From Enterococcus avium ATCC 14025 (GTDB lineage: Bacteria; Bacillota; Bacilli; Lactobacillales; Enterococcaceae), in assembly GCF_000406965.1 (NCBI RefSeq), contig NZ_KE136358.1, positions 32,001-96,000 of the forward strand: a stretch of DNA of 64,000 bases, read 5' to 3'. The notes beneath the pieces are model-generated. The model was not told where the DNA came from, ran no database searches, and was given only the letters and a program-made list of their open reading frames with translations. A program made the translations under genes and the position numbers. Positions 12,247 through 22,059 of this stretch are shown piece by piece. Position 1 is the stretch's first letter. Every line of letters begins with the position of its first letter.

Positions 12247-12284
12247 AAATCCACTCTCACAAAAAATTGAGAGTGGATTTTTTT
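12247..12284 (+). terminator. Terminator of the fru operon
   Basis: A perfect 13-bp stem, AAATCCACTCTCA / TGAGAGTGGATTT, is followed by a T-run. It touches the stop codon of the convergent small gene and may serve both. Confidence 0.9.
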
Positions 12285-12468
12285 ACATCCAGCGATCTTT
12301 TCTACGCGCTCTGACTGGCTGAGGTTTTGGTTTGATAGAAAAAAGAATCATCCCAATAAAGAGGACAATAATTGACAAAGGAATTTCTAGTGACGGAAGC
12401 GGCAACGCAAAAATTACTCCTACAATCAGTAAGCAACTACCCATAATCTTAATATACCTGTGATCCAT
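12283..12468 (-). CDS. Small two-helix membrane protein, function unknown
   Basis: This 61-residue protein has two hydrophobic segments (about 8-24 and 27-44) and a very basic tail (KPKPQPVRARRKDR). A clear AAGGAGAGG ribosome site lies before the ATG, which supports a real gene. I do not recognise the family. It is convergent with fruA and shares its terminator region. Confidence 0.65.
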   Translation of the reverse strand: MDHRYIKIMGSCLLIVGVIFALPLPSLEIPLSIIVLFIGMILFSIKPKPQPVRARRKDRWM

Positions 12469-12556
12469 AGATAACCTCTCCTTTTCGTATTCGTATGAAT
12501 GAAATAATTTTTTAAGTTACATACCAACCATTACTTACTAGGAAATTCAAGTTCCT

Positions 12557-13885
12557 CTATATTTCAAGTATGTCTAATTGATTTTTTGCGGACACTTTCT
12601 TTTGATCAATAAAGGAAACAATCAGATGTTTGGCTTCTTTTTCTAACGAGAATGTCAACGAATCATTTTTACGACTAACTTGATGAATCGTCATATCTTT
12701 TAGTGCGGATTTCAACTCTTCTAAAGGAAAATCCAAAAAAGCTTTTTTCGGAATAAACAATTGTAAAACAGCAGTATAGTCTTTATAACGCATATCCTGA
12801 ATTTCAAATTCGATTGAATCACGGATATAATATTCAAAAGCGGCTAAACCCTTATCCAAGGTTAGCTCAGGATATAAAATATGATAATTCATCATTCGTT
12901 CACTTTCATCATCAATCCAAGGAAAATAGGCTAGAGCATTTAGACCACCTTTCATTCGATTCACGCGATATTGGTTCGTTAAAAAATTGTAAGTGCGTGT
13001 CACAAAATAAGATGCCTCACTCTTCTCAGTTGGTTGAAATTGTTCATTTTGATATTGAACAGTTTGAATCACAGTATCTTCAAAAGCAAATTCAATGTAG
13101 GGCTGTTTTAATAACCCAACTCCATTGGTATAGGATAATTGTGAAATTCCAAGTTGATCTCGGAATAATTGTTGAAATTTCAAGTTTGCCTTTTCTTGCC
13201 ATTGAAAAGGGTCTTTGTACAATTCGAAGAAAACACCAGATCCTAATTCAGCTACTCTTTCCACTTGCTGAATCTCTAGCAATAGTTGCTTAGCGAATAA
13301 TTTTTTATAAGGTGCTCCTAAAAATAGCCACCAGCAAGCGGTTAAACATACTCCCTTATAAAACACATCATAGCCGGGAAATACGTTACAATCGACGACT
13401 ATATCTCCATTAAGGCCTTTCATCTTTGGTAGCACATTTGTTTCTTTAGCTGTTTCAAAAGAACGACGTTCAGATAAATCACTTGTATTATGATAAAGAT
13501 ATTCATCATAGGAACGAATGTAAGCAAAAAAACCATGGTCAATCAAGCGGTTCTTCAGGTAATCCAGATACACTCTTTCCCAATAATAAAAATTCTTTTC
13601 CTTGATGATATACTTTTCAAATAACGTATCACTTAAAAGATGTAGAGTTGTTTCCTCTTCAGAATTCTTCAACTGCAACCAGAAATCTTCCTTCATGCCA
13701 AAGCTCGAAATCACCCGCTTCAATTGATTCTGATCAAATAACTGCTCTTTTCCGTTAATCAACATTTTGTCTGGTTCCAGCAATAGGCGACTCATGACTA
13801 ACCAATCATTTATCTTTGATTGGATGTCGGCTTGCTTCAAATCGTAAAGCTGGCTGACACTATAAATCTTTTGATTTTTTTCCAT
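12557..13885 (-). CDS. Hypothetical cytoplasmic protein, 442 residues
   Basis: I do not recognise this protein. From the ATG at 13885 (GAAAGGGG just upstream; a GTG 21 bases earlier is less likely) it is soluble, with no signal peptide or membrane helix. It is rich in aromatic residues and in Asp/Glu/Lys, and no catalytic signature or HTH is visible. It stands alone, divergent from the small gene at 14019 and about 90 nt from the small membrane gene. No transposon-like features surround it. It may be an enterococcal lineage-specific protein. Confidence 0.7.
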   Translation of the reverse strand: MEKNQKIYSVSQLYDLKQADIQSKINDWLVMSRLLLEPDKMLINGKEQLFDQNQLKRVISSFGMKEDFWLQLKNSEEETTLHLLSDTLFEKYIIKEKNFYYWERVYLDYLKNRLIDHGFFAYIRSYDEYLYHNTSDLSERRSFETAKETNVLPKMKGLNGDIVVDCNVFPGYDVFYKGVCLTACWWLFLGAPYKKLFAKQLLLEIQQVERVAELGSGVFFELYKDPFQWQEKANLKFQQLFRDQLGISQLSYTNGVGLLKQPYIEFAFEDTVIQTVQYQNEQFQPTEKSEASYFVTRTYNFLTNQYRVNRMKGGLNALAYFPWIDDESERMMNYHILYPELTLDKGLAAFEYYIRDSIEFEIQDMRYKDYTAVLQLFIPKKAFLDFPLEELKSALKDMTIHQVSRKNDSLTFSLEKEAKHLIVSFIDQKKVSAKNQLDILEI

Positions 13886-14018
13886 TGCTTTCCCCTTTCT
13901 CATCACTCTATTATAATTATATCGTAAAGATTTAAAAAACCCTATGAAATTGATTACTAAGTTTTAAAAAATTGTATACTATAGTAGAATATGATAAAAC
14001 TAAAATGGAGGGGTTCAG

Positions 14019-14165
14019 ATGGGCCTGAAATTTGAAAAAACCGATGATTTAGATAAATTATTTGAATCTTTTGCGGTAGATCCAGACAAAAAAGTTCAAA
14101 AAGACGAAGATATCCAAAAATTTCTAAAACCAAAAAATGAACAAACTGATAAAAAAAAGGATTAG
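14019..14165 (+). CDS. Small acidic/lysine-rich protein, 48 residues
   Basis: An ATG preceded by GGAGGGG (about 5 nt spacing) opens a 48-codon frame. It starts MGLKFEKTDDLDKLFESFAV and ends in a charged KKKD tail, and a terminator follows at once. Short proteins of this kind (hydrophilic, with a DDLDKLFE.FA core) are found in streptococci and enterococci, possibly the SPJ_0845-type family, but I am not certain. The strong ribosome site, own terminator and amphipathic N-terminus support a real gene. Function unknown. Confidence 0.65.
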   Translation: MGLKFEKTDDLDKLFESFAVDPDKKVQKDEDIQKFLKPKNEQTDKKKD

Positions 14166-14187
14166 GCTTCTTAGGCCTAGTCCTTTT
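14151..14187. terminator. Bidirectional terminator between the 48-residue gene and engB
   Basis: GGATTAGGC pairs with GCCTAGTCC (one G-T), loop TTCTTAG. T-tracts lie on both strands (TTTTCT on plus, eight T on minus). It overlaps the last codons of both convergent genes. Confidence 0.85.
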
Positions 14188-14767
14188 CTATTGCTGCTTC
14201 AATTGCTGCCCATGCTTCTTCTTTTCCTTTTTTTGTCTCAGATGAGAAAAGGATGAATGTATCCTCAGGATCAAAATCTAATTTTTTCTTGATTGCACTA
14301 GTATGCTTGTTCCATTTACCACGTGGAATCTTATCTGCTTTTGTCGCAACCACAATCACAGGAATATTGTAGTATTTCAAAAATTCATACATTTGAATAT
14401 CTTCCTTACTTGGATCATGGCGTATATCAACTAAAGAAACTACCGCACGTAACTGTTTGCGGCTGGTAATATAGGTTTCAATCATCTCACCCCACTTCGC
14501 TCTTTCTGTTTTCGATACCTTCGCATAGCCATATCCAGGTACATCAACAAAATGTAGCGCATTTTCGATGAGATAAAAGTTTAAAGTTTGAGTTTTCCCT
14601 GGTTTCCCTGAAGTCCTCGCTAAATTTTTTCGATCAATCAACGTATTGATAAAAGAAGATTTCCCAACATTTGATCGTCCTGCTAACGCAATCTCAGGTA
14701 AATCAGTTTCAGGATACTGTTTTGGCGAGACCGCACTAATAACGATCTCTGCATTATGCACTTTCAT
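14177..14767 (-). CDS. engB: Ribosome-biogenesis GTP-binding protein EngB (YsxC/YihA)
   Basis: This 196-residue TRAFAC GTPase is needed for 50S subunit maturation. G1 is [10 protein letters not shown]3 is [10 protein letters not shown]4 is ATKADK and G5 is near FSSETKKG. The length is normal. It sits downstream of clpX as in many Firmicutes, but a clpX terminator and a ~190-nt gap with an inverted repeat intervene, so expression may be partly separate. Confidence 0.95.
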   Translation of the reverse strand: MKVHNAEIVISAVSPKQYPETDLPEIALAGRSNVGKSSFINTLIDRKNLARTSGKPGKTQTLNFYLIENALHFVDVPGYGYAKVSKTERAKWGEMIETYITSRKQLRAVVSLVDIRHDPSKEDIQMYEFLKYYNIPVIVVATKADKIPRGKWNKHTSAIKKKLDFDPEDTFILFSSETKKGKEEAWAAIEAAIEKD

Positions 14768-14816
14768 TCCTTCACGCCTTTCAAAAAGAGGTGGTGACAG
14801 AGGTGGTCAGCTTCAA

Positions 14817-14877
14817 GAAATAAGAAGGAATTTCCGAAAATTATTTCTCAAATTTTTGTGAAATTTCGACTTATTTC
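14817..14877. repeat. Inverted repeat in the clpX-engB gap
   Basis: GAAATAAGAAGGAATTTC (14817-14834) pairs with GAAATTTCGACTTATTTC (14860-14877) over about 15 of 18 positions, with a 25-nt loop. It lies in the engB leader. It could be an RNA structure or a regulator site; nothing more can be said. Confidence 0.4.
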
Positions 14878-14911
14878 CGAAGAAGCTACTTCTGGAACAC
14901 CGTTTATTCGG

Positions 14912-14945
14912 AAAAAGAAGCTATGACAAGACTTTTGTCACAGCT
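14912..14945 (-). terminator. clpX terminator
   Basis: On the minus strand AGCTGTGACAA pairs with TTGTCATAGCT (one G-U), followed by CTTTTT. It begins 9 nt after the clpX stop. Confidence 0.8.
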
Positions 14946-14954
14946 CCTGCTTTA

Positions 14955-16202
14955 CTAACCAGCTTTTTTCTTATTGTTATGGTATTCAATAATCGGTTTA
15001 CCCGAGCCTTCGACAGAATCCTTCGTAACTATTACTTTTTCGATCGATTCATCAGAAGGAATATCAAACATCACATCCATCATAACATCCTCAATGATAG
15101 AACGCAGACCACGAGCACCTGTATTACGTGCAATCGCTTTGTCCGCAATTGCATTCAACGCATCCGCATCGAAAGATAAATCTGTATCATCATAGGAAAG
15201 CAATTTTTGATATTGCTTCACTAAAGCATTTTTCGGTTCCGTTAAAATTCGAACCAGATCCTCTGTTGTAAGTTTTTCTAACGCAGTTGTAACTGGCAAG
15301 CGTCCGATAAATTCTGGAATCAGACCAAATTTCAATAGATCTTCTGGAATAATCTGCTGCATGATACTTGCATCTTCATCAATTTTTTTATTATTTTTAC
15401 CAAAACCAATAGTTTTTTCACCTAAACGATTTTTAACAATCGTTTCGATTCCATCAAAGGCTCCACCAACAATAAACAAAATATTGGTCGTATCAATTTG
15501 AATAAACTCTTGATGTGGGTGTTTACGTCCCCCTTGAGGCGGAACACTAGCAACCGTTCCTTCAAGAATTTTAAGTAACGCTTGTTGAACACCTTCGCCG
15601 GAAACATCACGAGTGATTGAAACATTTTCGCTCTTACGCGTAATCTTATCAATTTCATCAATATAGATGATTCCTTTTTCAGCACGCTCAACATTGTAAT
15701 CGGCCGCCTGTAACAGCTTCAACAATATATTTTCAACGTCTTCACCAACATAACCTGCTTCAGTTAAACTTGTTGCATCTGCAATGGCGAATGGAACATT
15801 TAAGGTTCTTGCCAAAGTTTGTGCCAAAAATGTCTTACCTGAACCTGTTGGTCCAATCAAACAGATATTACTCTTTTGTAATTCAACTTCATCTAGTCCA
15901 TCGTTTTCAGTATTCACTCGTTTATAATGATTGTACACCGCAACCGACAAGGCCTTTTTTGCCCGATCTTGACCGATAACATATTGGTTTAGAACATCTA
16001 ATAATTCTTTTGGTTTTGGTACATCAATAAATTCACGAATAGCTTCTTCATGGAATTCTTCATCTATAATCTCTTTACAAAGGTCGATACACTCATTACA
16101 AATGTAAACTCCCGGACCCGCAACAACTTTTTTTACTTCTTCTTGGGTCTTTCCACAAAATGAACAGCGGACTGTTTCACCTGCGCCTGTGCTCTCATAC
16201 AT
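14955..16202 (-). CDS. clpX: ATP-dependent Clp protease ATP-binding subunit ClpX
   Basis: ClpX (415 residues from ATG 16202) is the AAA+ unfoldase that feeds ClpP. The N-terminal zinc-binding domain has CSFCGK...CNECIDLC; Walker A is GPTGSGKT; Walker B is IIYIDEIDK; the IGF loop for ClpP docking is in TIGFGKNNK; the C-terminal sensor-2 domain is complete. AGAGGTG lies 6 nt before the ATG; a GTG three codons upstream would overlap it. It has its own promoter and terminator. Unusually, a lysozyme gene lies between it and tig. Confidence 0.97.
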   Translation of the reverse strand: MYESTGAGETVRCSFCGKTQEEVKKVVAGPGVYICNECIDLCKEIIDEEFHEEAIREFIDVPKPKELLDVLNQYVIGQDRAKKALSVAVYNHYKRVNTENDGLDEVELQKSNICLIGPTGSGKTFLAQTLARTLNVPFAIADATSLTEAGYVGEDVENILLKLLQAADYNVERAEKGIIYIDEIDKITRKSENVSITRDVSGEGVQQALLKILEGTVASVPPQGGRKHPHQEFIQIDTTNILFIVGGAFDGIETIVKNRLGEKTIGFGKNNKKIDEDASIMQQIIPEDLLKFGLIPEFIGRLPVTTALEKLTTEDLVRILTEPKNALVKQYQKLLSYDDTDLSFDADALNAIADKAIARNTGARGLRSIIEDVMMDVMFDIPSDESIEKVIVTKDSVEGSGKPIIEYHNNKKKAG

Positions 16203-16259
16203 GGCTTTCACCTCTTGCTTCTTTCTCTACAAGTGTTTCCACGATTGCAGTCTTTATCT

Positions 16260-16287
16260 ATAATAACACAAAGCATTAAAAAGACAA
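16260..16287 (-). promoter_or_regulatory. clpX promoter
   Basis: Minus strand TTGTCT (16287-16282), 16-bp spacer, TATTAT (16265-16260), about 58 bp before the ATG. Confidence 0.55.
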
Positions 16288-16321
16288 AGAATCCAAGTGG
16301 AATTAAAAAGGATTTCTAAAG

Positions 16322-16349
16322 AAAAAAGTTCTCGAAAATCGAGAACTTT
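16322..16349 (-). terminator. Terminator of the GH25 lysozyme gene
   Basis: Perfect 11-bp stem AAAGTTCTCGA / TCGAGAACTTT followed on the minus strand by six T, 4 nt after the stop codon. Confidence 0.9.
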
Positions 16350-16352
16350 CCT

Positions 16353-17714
16353 TTATTTTGCATACCAAGCTAAGCCTTCATATTTCCAGCCCTTTTGCAC
16401 TAAGTTATTCTTTTCATTTGTATTCAACGTATAATGGTGAGAACCTGCTTTTGCATTTGGGTTATAAAGACGGTGCAATGCATTTGGTCCCCCAGAATAC
16501 CACGAAATACCTTCATAACGCCAGCCTTTTTTAATCAAGTTGTCTTTCTCATAAGCATGTAATGTATAATGATGATCTCCCGCGTTCGGATTATACAGAC
16601 GGTAAACTGGATTCCCTGATGTTGGTCCATTCCAGCCTATACCTTCGTATTTCCACCCTTTTGAAACCAAATTATTTTTTTCTGCGACATTTTGTGTATA
16701 AAAGTGCTCGCCACTATTCGGATTATAAAGTCTGTACATCTGAATTGAATTTGCAGGTGGAGTCGTTTCAGGATTACTGAATGTTTTCGTATAATCTGCA
16801 TTAATATCAAAATTTCCGCTGATACCTGGGAATGATAGTTGTGAAGACCATTGCCATGCTCCATATTGTGTATAGAAATTTGTTGTAGAAAGATTATATG
16901 GATACGCAGCGACCCATATATTTTTATTCCCAATTACAGAAGCATTGATTCGTCCTGTTGTTAACCAGTTCAAGCCAATATAGTGACGAACATTTCCATA
17001 GCCTAAGCTTTTCAATTGATTCTCAAAAGCTCTAGAATTATTGGTATGATTCCCTTTACCAAGAATTTGAGGTTCTTCAATATCATTAACCATGACAGTA
17101 CCGCTACTCAAACCAAATTTCTTAGCCGCAGCCGCAAAATAGTTTGCTTCTGCCTTAGCCTGTGCATCAGTAGTAAACCAACTATAATGATAGGCGGAAA
17201 CTTTCATTCCAGCAGCCATAGCGTTATTAATCTGTGATTGCGCATAAGGATTCGTATAACTGGTTGCTTCCGTTAATTTGACAACCACGCCTGTGACACC
17301 GTAACCTTTCATTTTTTGAAAGTTTGCAACAGAAATATTTCCATTATGCGAAGAAATATCTATAAAGCTTTTGCTTGGTGTATTCGTATTTGAAGCTGAT
17401 ACAGACGGTAATGCAGCAAATAGTTGAATCGTAGGATACAGATCAGAACGCCCCTTTGGCAAAGACATCGTCCCTTCAGCCGTTTCAATCTGTGTCTCAG
17501 GTACTGTTACCTTTTCTTCAGTGCTCTCTATAGTTTGTTCAGAATTACTTGTCTCAGTTGTTTCGGAACTACTGCTTTCATCTGTACTATTAATTGAGGT
17601 CGTCTCACTGATTTCAGTACTATTTACTACTTGACTCTCCTCGGCGAAAACTGTTGTTGATAGATTTAAACATAATACTGATAAAAAACATAGTCCAAGA
17701 ATCTTTTTCTTCAT
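16353..17714 (-). CDS. Secreted GH25 lysozyme with three C-terminal DUF5648-type repeats
   Basis: This 453-residue exported muramidase is read from ATG 17714 (GAGGAGG just upstream; the frame opens further but without a ribosome site). It has a signal peptide (1-24, cleavage near VFA), then a low-complexity Ser/Thr/Glu linker (about 26-80). The GH25 domain (about 117-320) has Asp119 in FIDISSHNG and the catalytic pair Asp211/Glu213 in NDIEE. Three tandem ~43-residue repeats follow (YRLYNPN.G.H.YT...EK.NL..KGW.YEGI.W), likely for wall binding. It has its own promoter and terminator and sits between tig and clpX, which are normally adjacent. It could be an autolysin or act on competitors; phage origin is possible, but no other phage gene is near. 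Confidence 0.92.
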   Translation of the reverse strand: MKKKILGLCFLSVLCLNLSTTVFAEESQVVNSTEISETTSINSTDESSSSETTETSNSEQTIESTEEKVTVPETQIETAEGTMSLPKGRSDLYPTIQLFAALPSVSASNTNTPSKSFIDISSHNGNISVANFQKMKGYGVTGVVVKLTEATSYTNPYAQSQINNAMAAGMKVSAYHYSWFTTDAQAKAEANYFAAAAKKFGLSSGTVMVNDIEEPQILGKGNHTNNSRAFENQLKSLGYGNVRHYIGLNWLTTGRINASVIGNKNIWVAAYPYNLSTTNFYTQYGAWQWSSQLSFPGISGNFDINADYTKTFSNPETTPPANSIQMYRLYNPNSGEHFYTQNVAEKNNLVSKGWKYEGIGWNGPTSGNPVYRLYNPNAGDHHYTLHAYEKDNLIKKGWRYEGISWYSGGPNALHRLYNPNAKAGSHHYTLNTNEKNNLVQKGWKYEGLAWYAK

Positions 17715-17782
17715 ATTCTCCTCCTCAAGGTTCATAATCCCTTTAACGCTCTTTTTAAAAAACTTCAAAAATAAAAAAACAA

Positions 17783-17811
17783 GATATAGTATCAATTCAT
17801 TAATAATTCAA
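17783..17811 (-). promoter_or_regulatory. Possible promoter of the lysozyme gene
   Basis: Minus strand TTGAAT (17811-17806), 17-bp spacer, TATATC (17788-17783), about 69 bp before the start codon. Confidence 0.4.
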
Positions 17812-17886
17812 TATTACCAAATTTAAGTATTTTTTTGAAGTTATTCATTATATTTATCGATCAGAAAGTGAAAAACTAAGTTATTG

Positions 17887-17923
17887 AAAAAAAAGTATGC
17901 AACACAAAATTGTGTTACATACC
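17887..17923 (-). terminator. tig terminator
   Basis: On the minus strand GTATGTAACACAA pairs with TTGTGTTGCATAC (one mismatch), followed by eight T. It lies about 50 nt after the tig stop and insulates the lysozyme gene from tig. Confidence 0.88.
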
Positions 17924-17975
17924 AATTTACTGCTATTTTTATCCCTTTTGCTAAACAACAAAGAAAATTAAAAAA

Positions 17976-19259
17976 CTATTTTTCTACAGCTGTTCCTGTC
18001 ACTAATTCAACTGCTTTTTTCATTTTGATGTCATGTTCTAGCATATCTTCTGTCAAAACACGCTTGATTTGTTCTTCTGGCATTTGATACATTTCTGCTA
18101 AATCTTTGATTTCTTTAGCAATATCTTCTTCAGATGCTTCAATTTTTTCTGCTTCAACGATAGCTTCCATTACCAAGTTTGTTTTTACTCGTCCTTCTGC
18201 TTCGCCTTCAAATTGTGTATGAAGATCTTCTTCAGTAGAACCAGTTAATTGGTAATACATTTCTGGAGAGATTCCTTGACGTTGCATGTTGTTTAAAAAT
18301 TCGTCCATTGAACGGTGTACTTCATCATGAACCATCACGTGAGGAAGGTCAACGATTTCAGCATTTTCAACGGCTTGTTTAATAGCCGCTTCGTCTTTCG
18401 CTTCTTTCGCAGCTTCTTCTTTTTGTTTTGTTAATTCATCACGGTATTTTGCTTTTAGTTCATCTAAAGAATTCACTTCTTCATCAACATCTTTAGCAAA
18501 ATCATCGTCTAATTCAGGTAATTCCTTTGCCTTTACTTCGTGAATCGTTACTTTGAAGATCGCTTCTTTCCCAGCAAGATCCTCTGCTTGATAATCTTCA
18601 GGGAAAGTAACGGTTACATCCAAACTTTCACCTGCTTTGTGACCAACTAATTGTTCTTCAAAGCCAGGAATGAATGAGCCAGAGCCTAATTCAAGTGAAT
18701 AATTTTCACCTTTTCCACCTTCAAATGCTTCTTCGCCAACAAAGCCTTCGAAATCGATAACAGTTGTGTCACCATTTTCAGCAGCTTCATCTTCTTTGAT
18801 AACTAATTCAGCTTGAGATTCTTGTTCTGATTTCAAACGTGCATCTACGTCAGCATCTGAAACTTCAACATCTTGCTTAGGAACTTCAAGTTCTTTGTAA
18901 TCGCCTAATTTCACTTCAGGTTTTACTGTAACTTCAGCTTTGATTACCCAAGCTTCGCCCTTTTCCATGCTATCCACGTCGATTTTTGGTTGAGAAACTG
19001 GATCAATACCTGCTTCTTTTACAGCAGTTTCATAAGCTACTGGTAAAACGTCGTTCAATGCATCTTCGTATAGCGCTTCTTCACCGTACATACGATTAAA
19101 TACTTGGCGAGATACTTTTCCCTTACGGAAGCCAGGTACGTTAAGATTTTTTTTCACTTTGTTGAATGCATTTGTTAATCCTTTTTGAATCTCGGTTTGT
19201 TCAATTGAGAAAGTTAACACACCATCATTGGTGCCTGTTTTTTCAAAATTTGCAGTCAA
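17976..19259 (-). CDS. tig: Trigger factor (ribosome-associated chaperone and peptidyl-prolyl isomerase)
   Basis: Trigger factor (427 residues, full length) binds nascent chains at the exit tunnel. The ribosome-binding signature is [12 protein letters not shown] (residues about 44-55), the FKBP-type PPIase domain is in the middle (about 160-245), and the acidic C-terminal arm region follows. The start appears to be TTG at 19259: GGAGGG is 7 nt upstream and the second residue onward matches the usual tig N-terminus ([12 protein letters not shown]), with no nearby ATG. It has its own promoter and terminator. Confidence 0.96.
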   Translation of the reverse strand: MTANFEKTGTNDGVLTFSIEQTEIQKGLTNAFNKVKKNLNVPGFRKGKVSRQVFNRMYGEEALYEDALNDVLPVAYETAVKEAGIDPVSQPKIDVDSMEKGEAWVIKAEVTVKPEVKLGDYKELEVPKQDVEVSDADVDARLKSEQESQAELVIKEDEAAENGDTTVIDFEGFVGEEAFEGGKGENYSLELGSGSFIPGFEEQLVGHKAGESLDVTVTFPEDYQAEDLAGKEAIFKVTIHEVKAKELPELDDDFAKDVDEEVNSLDELKAKYRDELTKQKEEAAKEAKDEAAIKQAVENAEIVDLPHVMVHDEVHRSMDEFLNNMQRQGISPEMYYQLTGSTEEDLHTQFEGEAEGRVKTNLVMEAIVEAEKIEASEEDIAKEIKDLAEMYQMPEEQIKRVLTEDMLEHDIKMKKAVELVTGTAVEK

Positions 19260-19307
19260 ATTTGTTCCCTCCGAATACTAATATACTTGCATTTTGCATA
19301 CCATTAA

Positions 19308-19336
19308 ATATTACACTACTGATTGTGAAATGTAAA
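19308..19336 (-). promoter_or_regulatory. tig promoter
   Basis: Minus strand TTTACA (19336-19331), 17-bp spacer, TAATAT (19313-19308), about 48 bp before the TTG start. Confidence 0.6.
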
Positions 19337-19362
19337 TATAAAGCTTTTACTCTAGGCATTTT

Positions 19363-20298
19363 TTAATGATAAGCGAACATCAGTTGTTTTATCTTTTTTC
19401 GAATCGTTTCAATCCTCTCATCAAGCAACTCTGAGCTATTTCGATACCCTGACCAATACTCTGATAAGTAGCTAGCCACCCAAGCTTCAGGTTCCATAAA
19501 TGATCTTTGCAATGGATATAAGAAGGCCATTTCCAATTTCACTTGCTCCAATATATTTGATAAAAGTATTGGATCTTCGTCGCTTAAGTGCTCATCCAAA
19601 CGGATTGAGATTTCATTTTGGAGAGTTTCATCTACTCCTGTAATAGCTGGTGACAACTCTGCTATCTCATCTAAGAACGTCAAATAGTGAACCTTCTCAG
19701 AAACTCCTATTCGCGCTAAACTTTCAAATAAATAGCTGCGTACTATAGGCGTTACTTTGGGTTCCAGCATAAATTTTTTAGCCCATACTTGCAGACGTTC
19801 CTCAGATAATTGCTTGATCGCTCTAACTGAAACCAGTTGTTCCATTGGCGACAATAACGGTAACTGTCGAATCTCTGATTCAAGCTGCTCCATGATAGCC
19901 TGTTGCTGTTTTTGATAAAAAAATTCTTGATCCTCAATGCGCATCAACCAAAGATTTCTCTGTTCTTCTGTTAGCTGTTTCATCTTTTGAGCCCGCCATA
20001 AAAATTCACGAGCTGCAAAAAATCTGTGTGAGTACAATTGAATTTGCAAATAAAGATCTATTGTCTCTGGTGCTTCGAGATAACTGTCTGGTTCCTCCTC
20101 GGAAAACGCTAAAGCCTCTTCAAAATCCCCTTGTTCTAGGGAAAGATTGGCAATTAGATGGTTTAGTTTAGTCGAAGGATTCTCTTGATAGGCAAGTTTG
20201 TAGTTTTCCAACGCTTGTAAATAGTTCCCTGCTGAAAAAGCCTCTTCAGCAAGAGTTAAATAGTAATGATCGTTATTAGGAAATTCTATTGGATTCAT
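19363..20298 (-). CDS. TPR-repeat protein of unknown function
   Basis: This 311-residue soluble protein has two tetratricopeptide-like repeats at the N-terminus (YLTLAEEAFSAGNYLQALENYKLAYQENP, then LIANLSLEQGDFEEALAFSEE), followed by an acidic helical region. No catalytic motif is seen. It overlaps the RDD-protein gene by 4 nt, so sppA, the RDD gene and this gene form a tight operon. A scaffold or adaptor role is the most that can be inferred. Confidence 0.8.
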   Translation of the reverse strand: MNPIEFPNNDHYYLTLAEEAFSAGNYLQALENYKLAYQENPSTKLNHLIANLSLEQGDFEEALAFSEEEPDSYLEAPETIDLYLQIQLYSHRFFAAREFLWRAQKMKQLTEEQRNLWLMRIEDQEFFYQKQQQAIMEQLESEIRQLPLLSPMEQLVSVRAIKQLSEERLQVWAKKFMLEPKVTPIVRSYLFESLARIGVSEKVHYLTFLDEIAELSPAITGVDETLQNEISIRLDEHLSDEDPILLSNILEQVKLEMAFLYPLQRSFMEPEAWVASYLSEYWSGYRNSSELLDERIETIRKKIKQLMFAYH

Positions 20299-20843
20299 CC
20301 CTGTGTAAAATCCTCTCTAGCTGCAAGTAAATTTAATGTAACAACACTAGTATCTGAGAAATAATCACCGATATGTTGCTTGTTTGGTGTAAAAATTGTT
20401 ACAAGATAACCTAACATAAAAACCGAGCCTCGCAAAATAAAACGACAAGCACACTCACGCACTAAAACAGTTTGCCAGCTCAATTCTTCTTCTGTAAAGC
20501 AGACGACTCGAATCCCAAAAATCATCTTTCCAATCGTTTGCCCGTTGTTTAATTTTGTCAGCAGCACAAAATAAGCTAAATAAATAGCAAGTGTTAATAA
20601 CCCGTAAATACTGAACAATTCATCATTCTTTGTTAATCCAAACAAATTTGCAGGTAATCCTAATAAAATTCCATTAATGGCTGAAATACACGCTAAATCT
20701 ACAAGGTATGCAAAAAATCGAATCCAAAAACCCGCATAAAAATAATCTGGATAATGATGAAATTGCGGCTTACGCTCTTTTTTCTGTTCAAGTAATCGTG
20801 TTACCGGCCCGACAGCAGGTCTTTGGTCAGTTTCTTCAATCAT
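20295..20843 (-). CDS. RDD-family membrane protein
   Basis: This 182-residue protein has the RDD arrangement: an N-terminal cytoplasmic segment, FFAYLVDLACIS as the first helix with the conserved Arg/Asp region (GFWIRFFAYLVD), further hydrophobic helices, and NNGQTIGKMIFGIRVV before the last part. RDD proteins are poorly understood; some act in sodium or compatible-solute transport. The gene starts 2 nt after sppA ends and overlaps the TPR gene by 4 nt. Confidence 0.85.
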   Translation of the reverse strand: MIEETDQRPAVGPVTRLLEQKKERKPQFHHYPDYFYAGFWIRFFAYLVDLACISAINGILLGLPANLFGLTKNDELFSIYGLLTLAIYLAYFVLLTKLNNGQTIGKMIFGIRVVCFTEEELSWQTVLVRECACRFILRGSVFMLGYLVTIFTPNKQHIGDYFSDTSVVTLNLLAAREDFTQG

Positions 20844-20845
20844 TT

Positions 20846-21874
20846 TTACTCACCCCCATAGAGGTACATTGCCTTTGGAGCTTGTGGAGTACCAACGCTT
20901 TCGGCAATGTTTCTAACTAATTCTTCTTGTGATGGTTTAATCCCCTGCAACTCCGCCAGACTATTGCCAAGCCAAGTATCCAAGAAATTTGTTGATCCGC
21001 TTGTATAAGAAACAACCTTCGCATCGTTCAACCCATTATCTTTCCGCAAGGCTTTCAACGCTTGATCTGGATAACCGATATCATCTACCAAGCCATTTTC
21101 AAGAGCTTGAGCTCCATCGTAAATTCTTCCATCCGCTAATTTCCGAACATCTGCTTCATTCATTTTACGACCATCTGCTACAACTTTGACGAATCGGCCA
21201 TACATACTATCCACAAAAGCTTGCAATACCTCTTTGTCTTCTTTTGTCTGTGGTCTTGATCCAGAACCGATATCTTTTAAAGCACCACTCTTAATCGTAG
21301 CATCAGCAATCCCAAGCTTCTCCATCAGACCAGAATAATTCATACTGGACATAATCACTCCAATAGAACCAGTCATAGTATCTTCAGTTGCAAATATTCG
21401 ATCCGAATTTGCTGCAATATAGTAGCCGCCACTAGCAGCTTGACTTTCCATTGAAGCATAAATCGGAATTTTCTTCTCATTTTGCAATTCCTTCAATGCG
21501 CGAGTAATTTCGGCTGTCTCGTAAACTGAACCTCCTGGTGAGTTGATCTCTAACAAAATCCCTTTCACTGAAGAATCCTTTTTAATTGTAGCTAATTGCT
21601 TCATAAAGGATTCATGATTGTATCCTCCAGTTGAAAACAATCCACTAGTGCCATCATCAATGATCGTCCCTTCCACAACAAGTTTGACAATCTTTTTGCT
21701 GCTAGATCCAGCTTCTTCCACTTTTTCTTGGGGTTCACCGGTTCCATACAGTAGTTCATTAACTTGACTAAGCTCTTTTTTACTTTCATTTTTTCGGCTG
21801 ATTGTTGTCGAGATTCCTGAGAAAATCAGTAATACTACTGCAATACCAACCGCCACCCAACGTCTTTTATTCAT
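20846..21874 (-). CDS. sppA: Signal peptide peptidase SppA (S49 family)
   Basis: SppA (342 residues) degrades leftover signal peptides in the membrane. A single N-terminal transmembrane segment (about 6-22) anchors the protease outside. By analogy with Bacillus SppA, the Ser/Lys dyad is Ser148 (QAASGGYYIAA) and Lys200 (SGALKDIGSG). AAGGAGG precedes the ATG. It is the first gene of a three-gene operon with the RDD and TPR proteins. Confidence 0.94.
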   Translation of the reverse strand: MNKRRWVAVGIAVVLLIFSGISTTISRKNESKKELSQVNELLYGTGEPQEKVEEAGSSSKKIVKLVVEGTIIDDGTSGLFSTGGYNHESFMKQLATIKKDSSVKGILLEINSPGGSVYETAEITRALKELQNEKKIPIYASMESQAASGGYYIAANSDRIFATEDTMTGSIGVIMSSMNYSGLMEKLGIADATIKSGALKDIGSGSRPQTKEDKEVLQAFVDSMYGRFVKVVADGRKMNEADVRKLADGRIYDGAQALENGLVDDIGYPDQALKALRKDNGLNDAKVVSYTSGSTNFLDTWLGNSLAELQGIKPSQEELVRNIAESVGTPQAPKAMYLYGGE

Positions 21875-22059
21875 CTATCTTCCTCCTTGTTCATTTTTAA
21901 AGTGATAATTTTCCAAGAAAAATTAGTTTGATTCGAATGTCAATATCTTTAACTAAACGTCTAGATAAATTAGCTATTTGATTAACTATCTTATGTTGAA
22001 ATATGTTGCAAAAAAGTCGAACTGACATTCTTAATTTTACTCAGAATAAAGCTACCACA

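Noticed and set aside
12814..13293. 159-codon plus-strand frame opposite the 442-residue gene
   Set aside because: No ribosome site, no recognisable domain, fully antisense to a longer gene with a good start.
16353..16740. Tandem repeats as a DNA-level repeat element
   Set aside because: They are the in-frame C-terminal repeats of the lysozyme protein, not a separate element.
17884..18087. Plus-strand open frame opposite the end of tig
   Set aside because: It begins inside the tig terminator, has no ribosome site and is antisense to tig.
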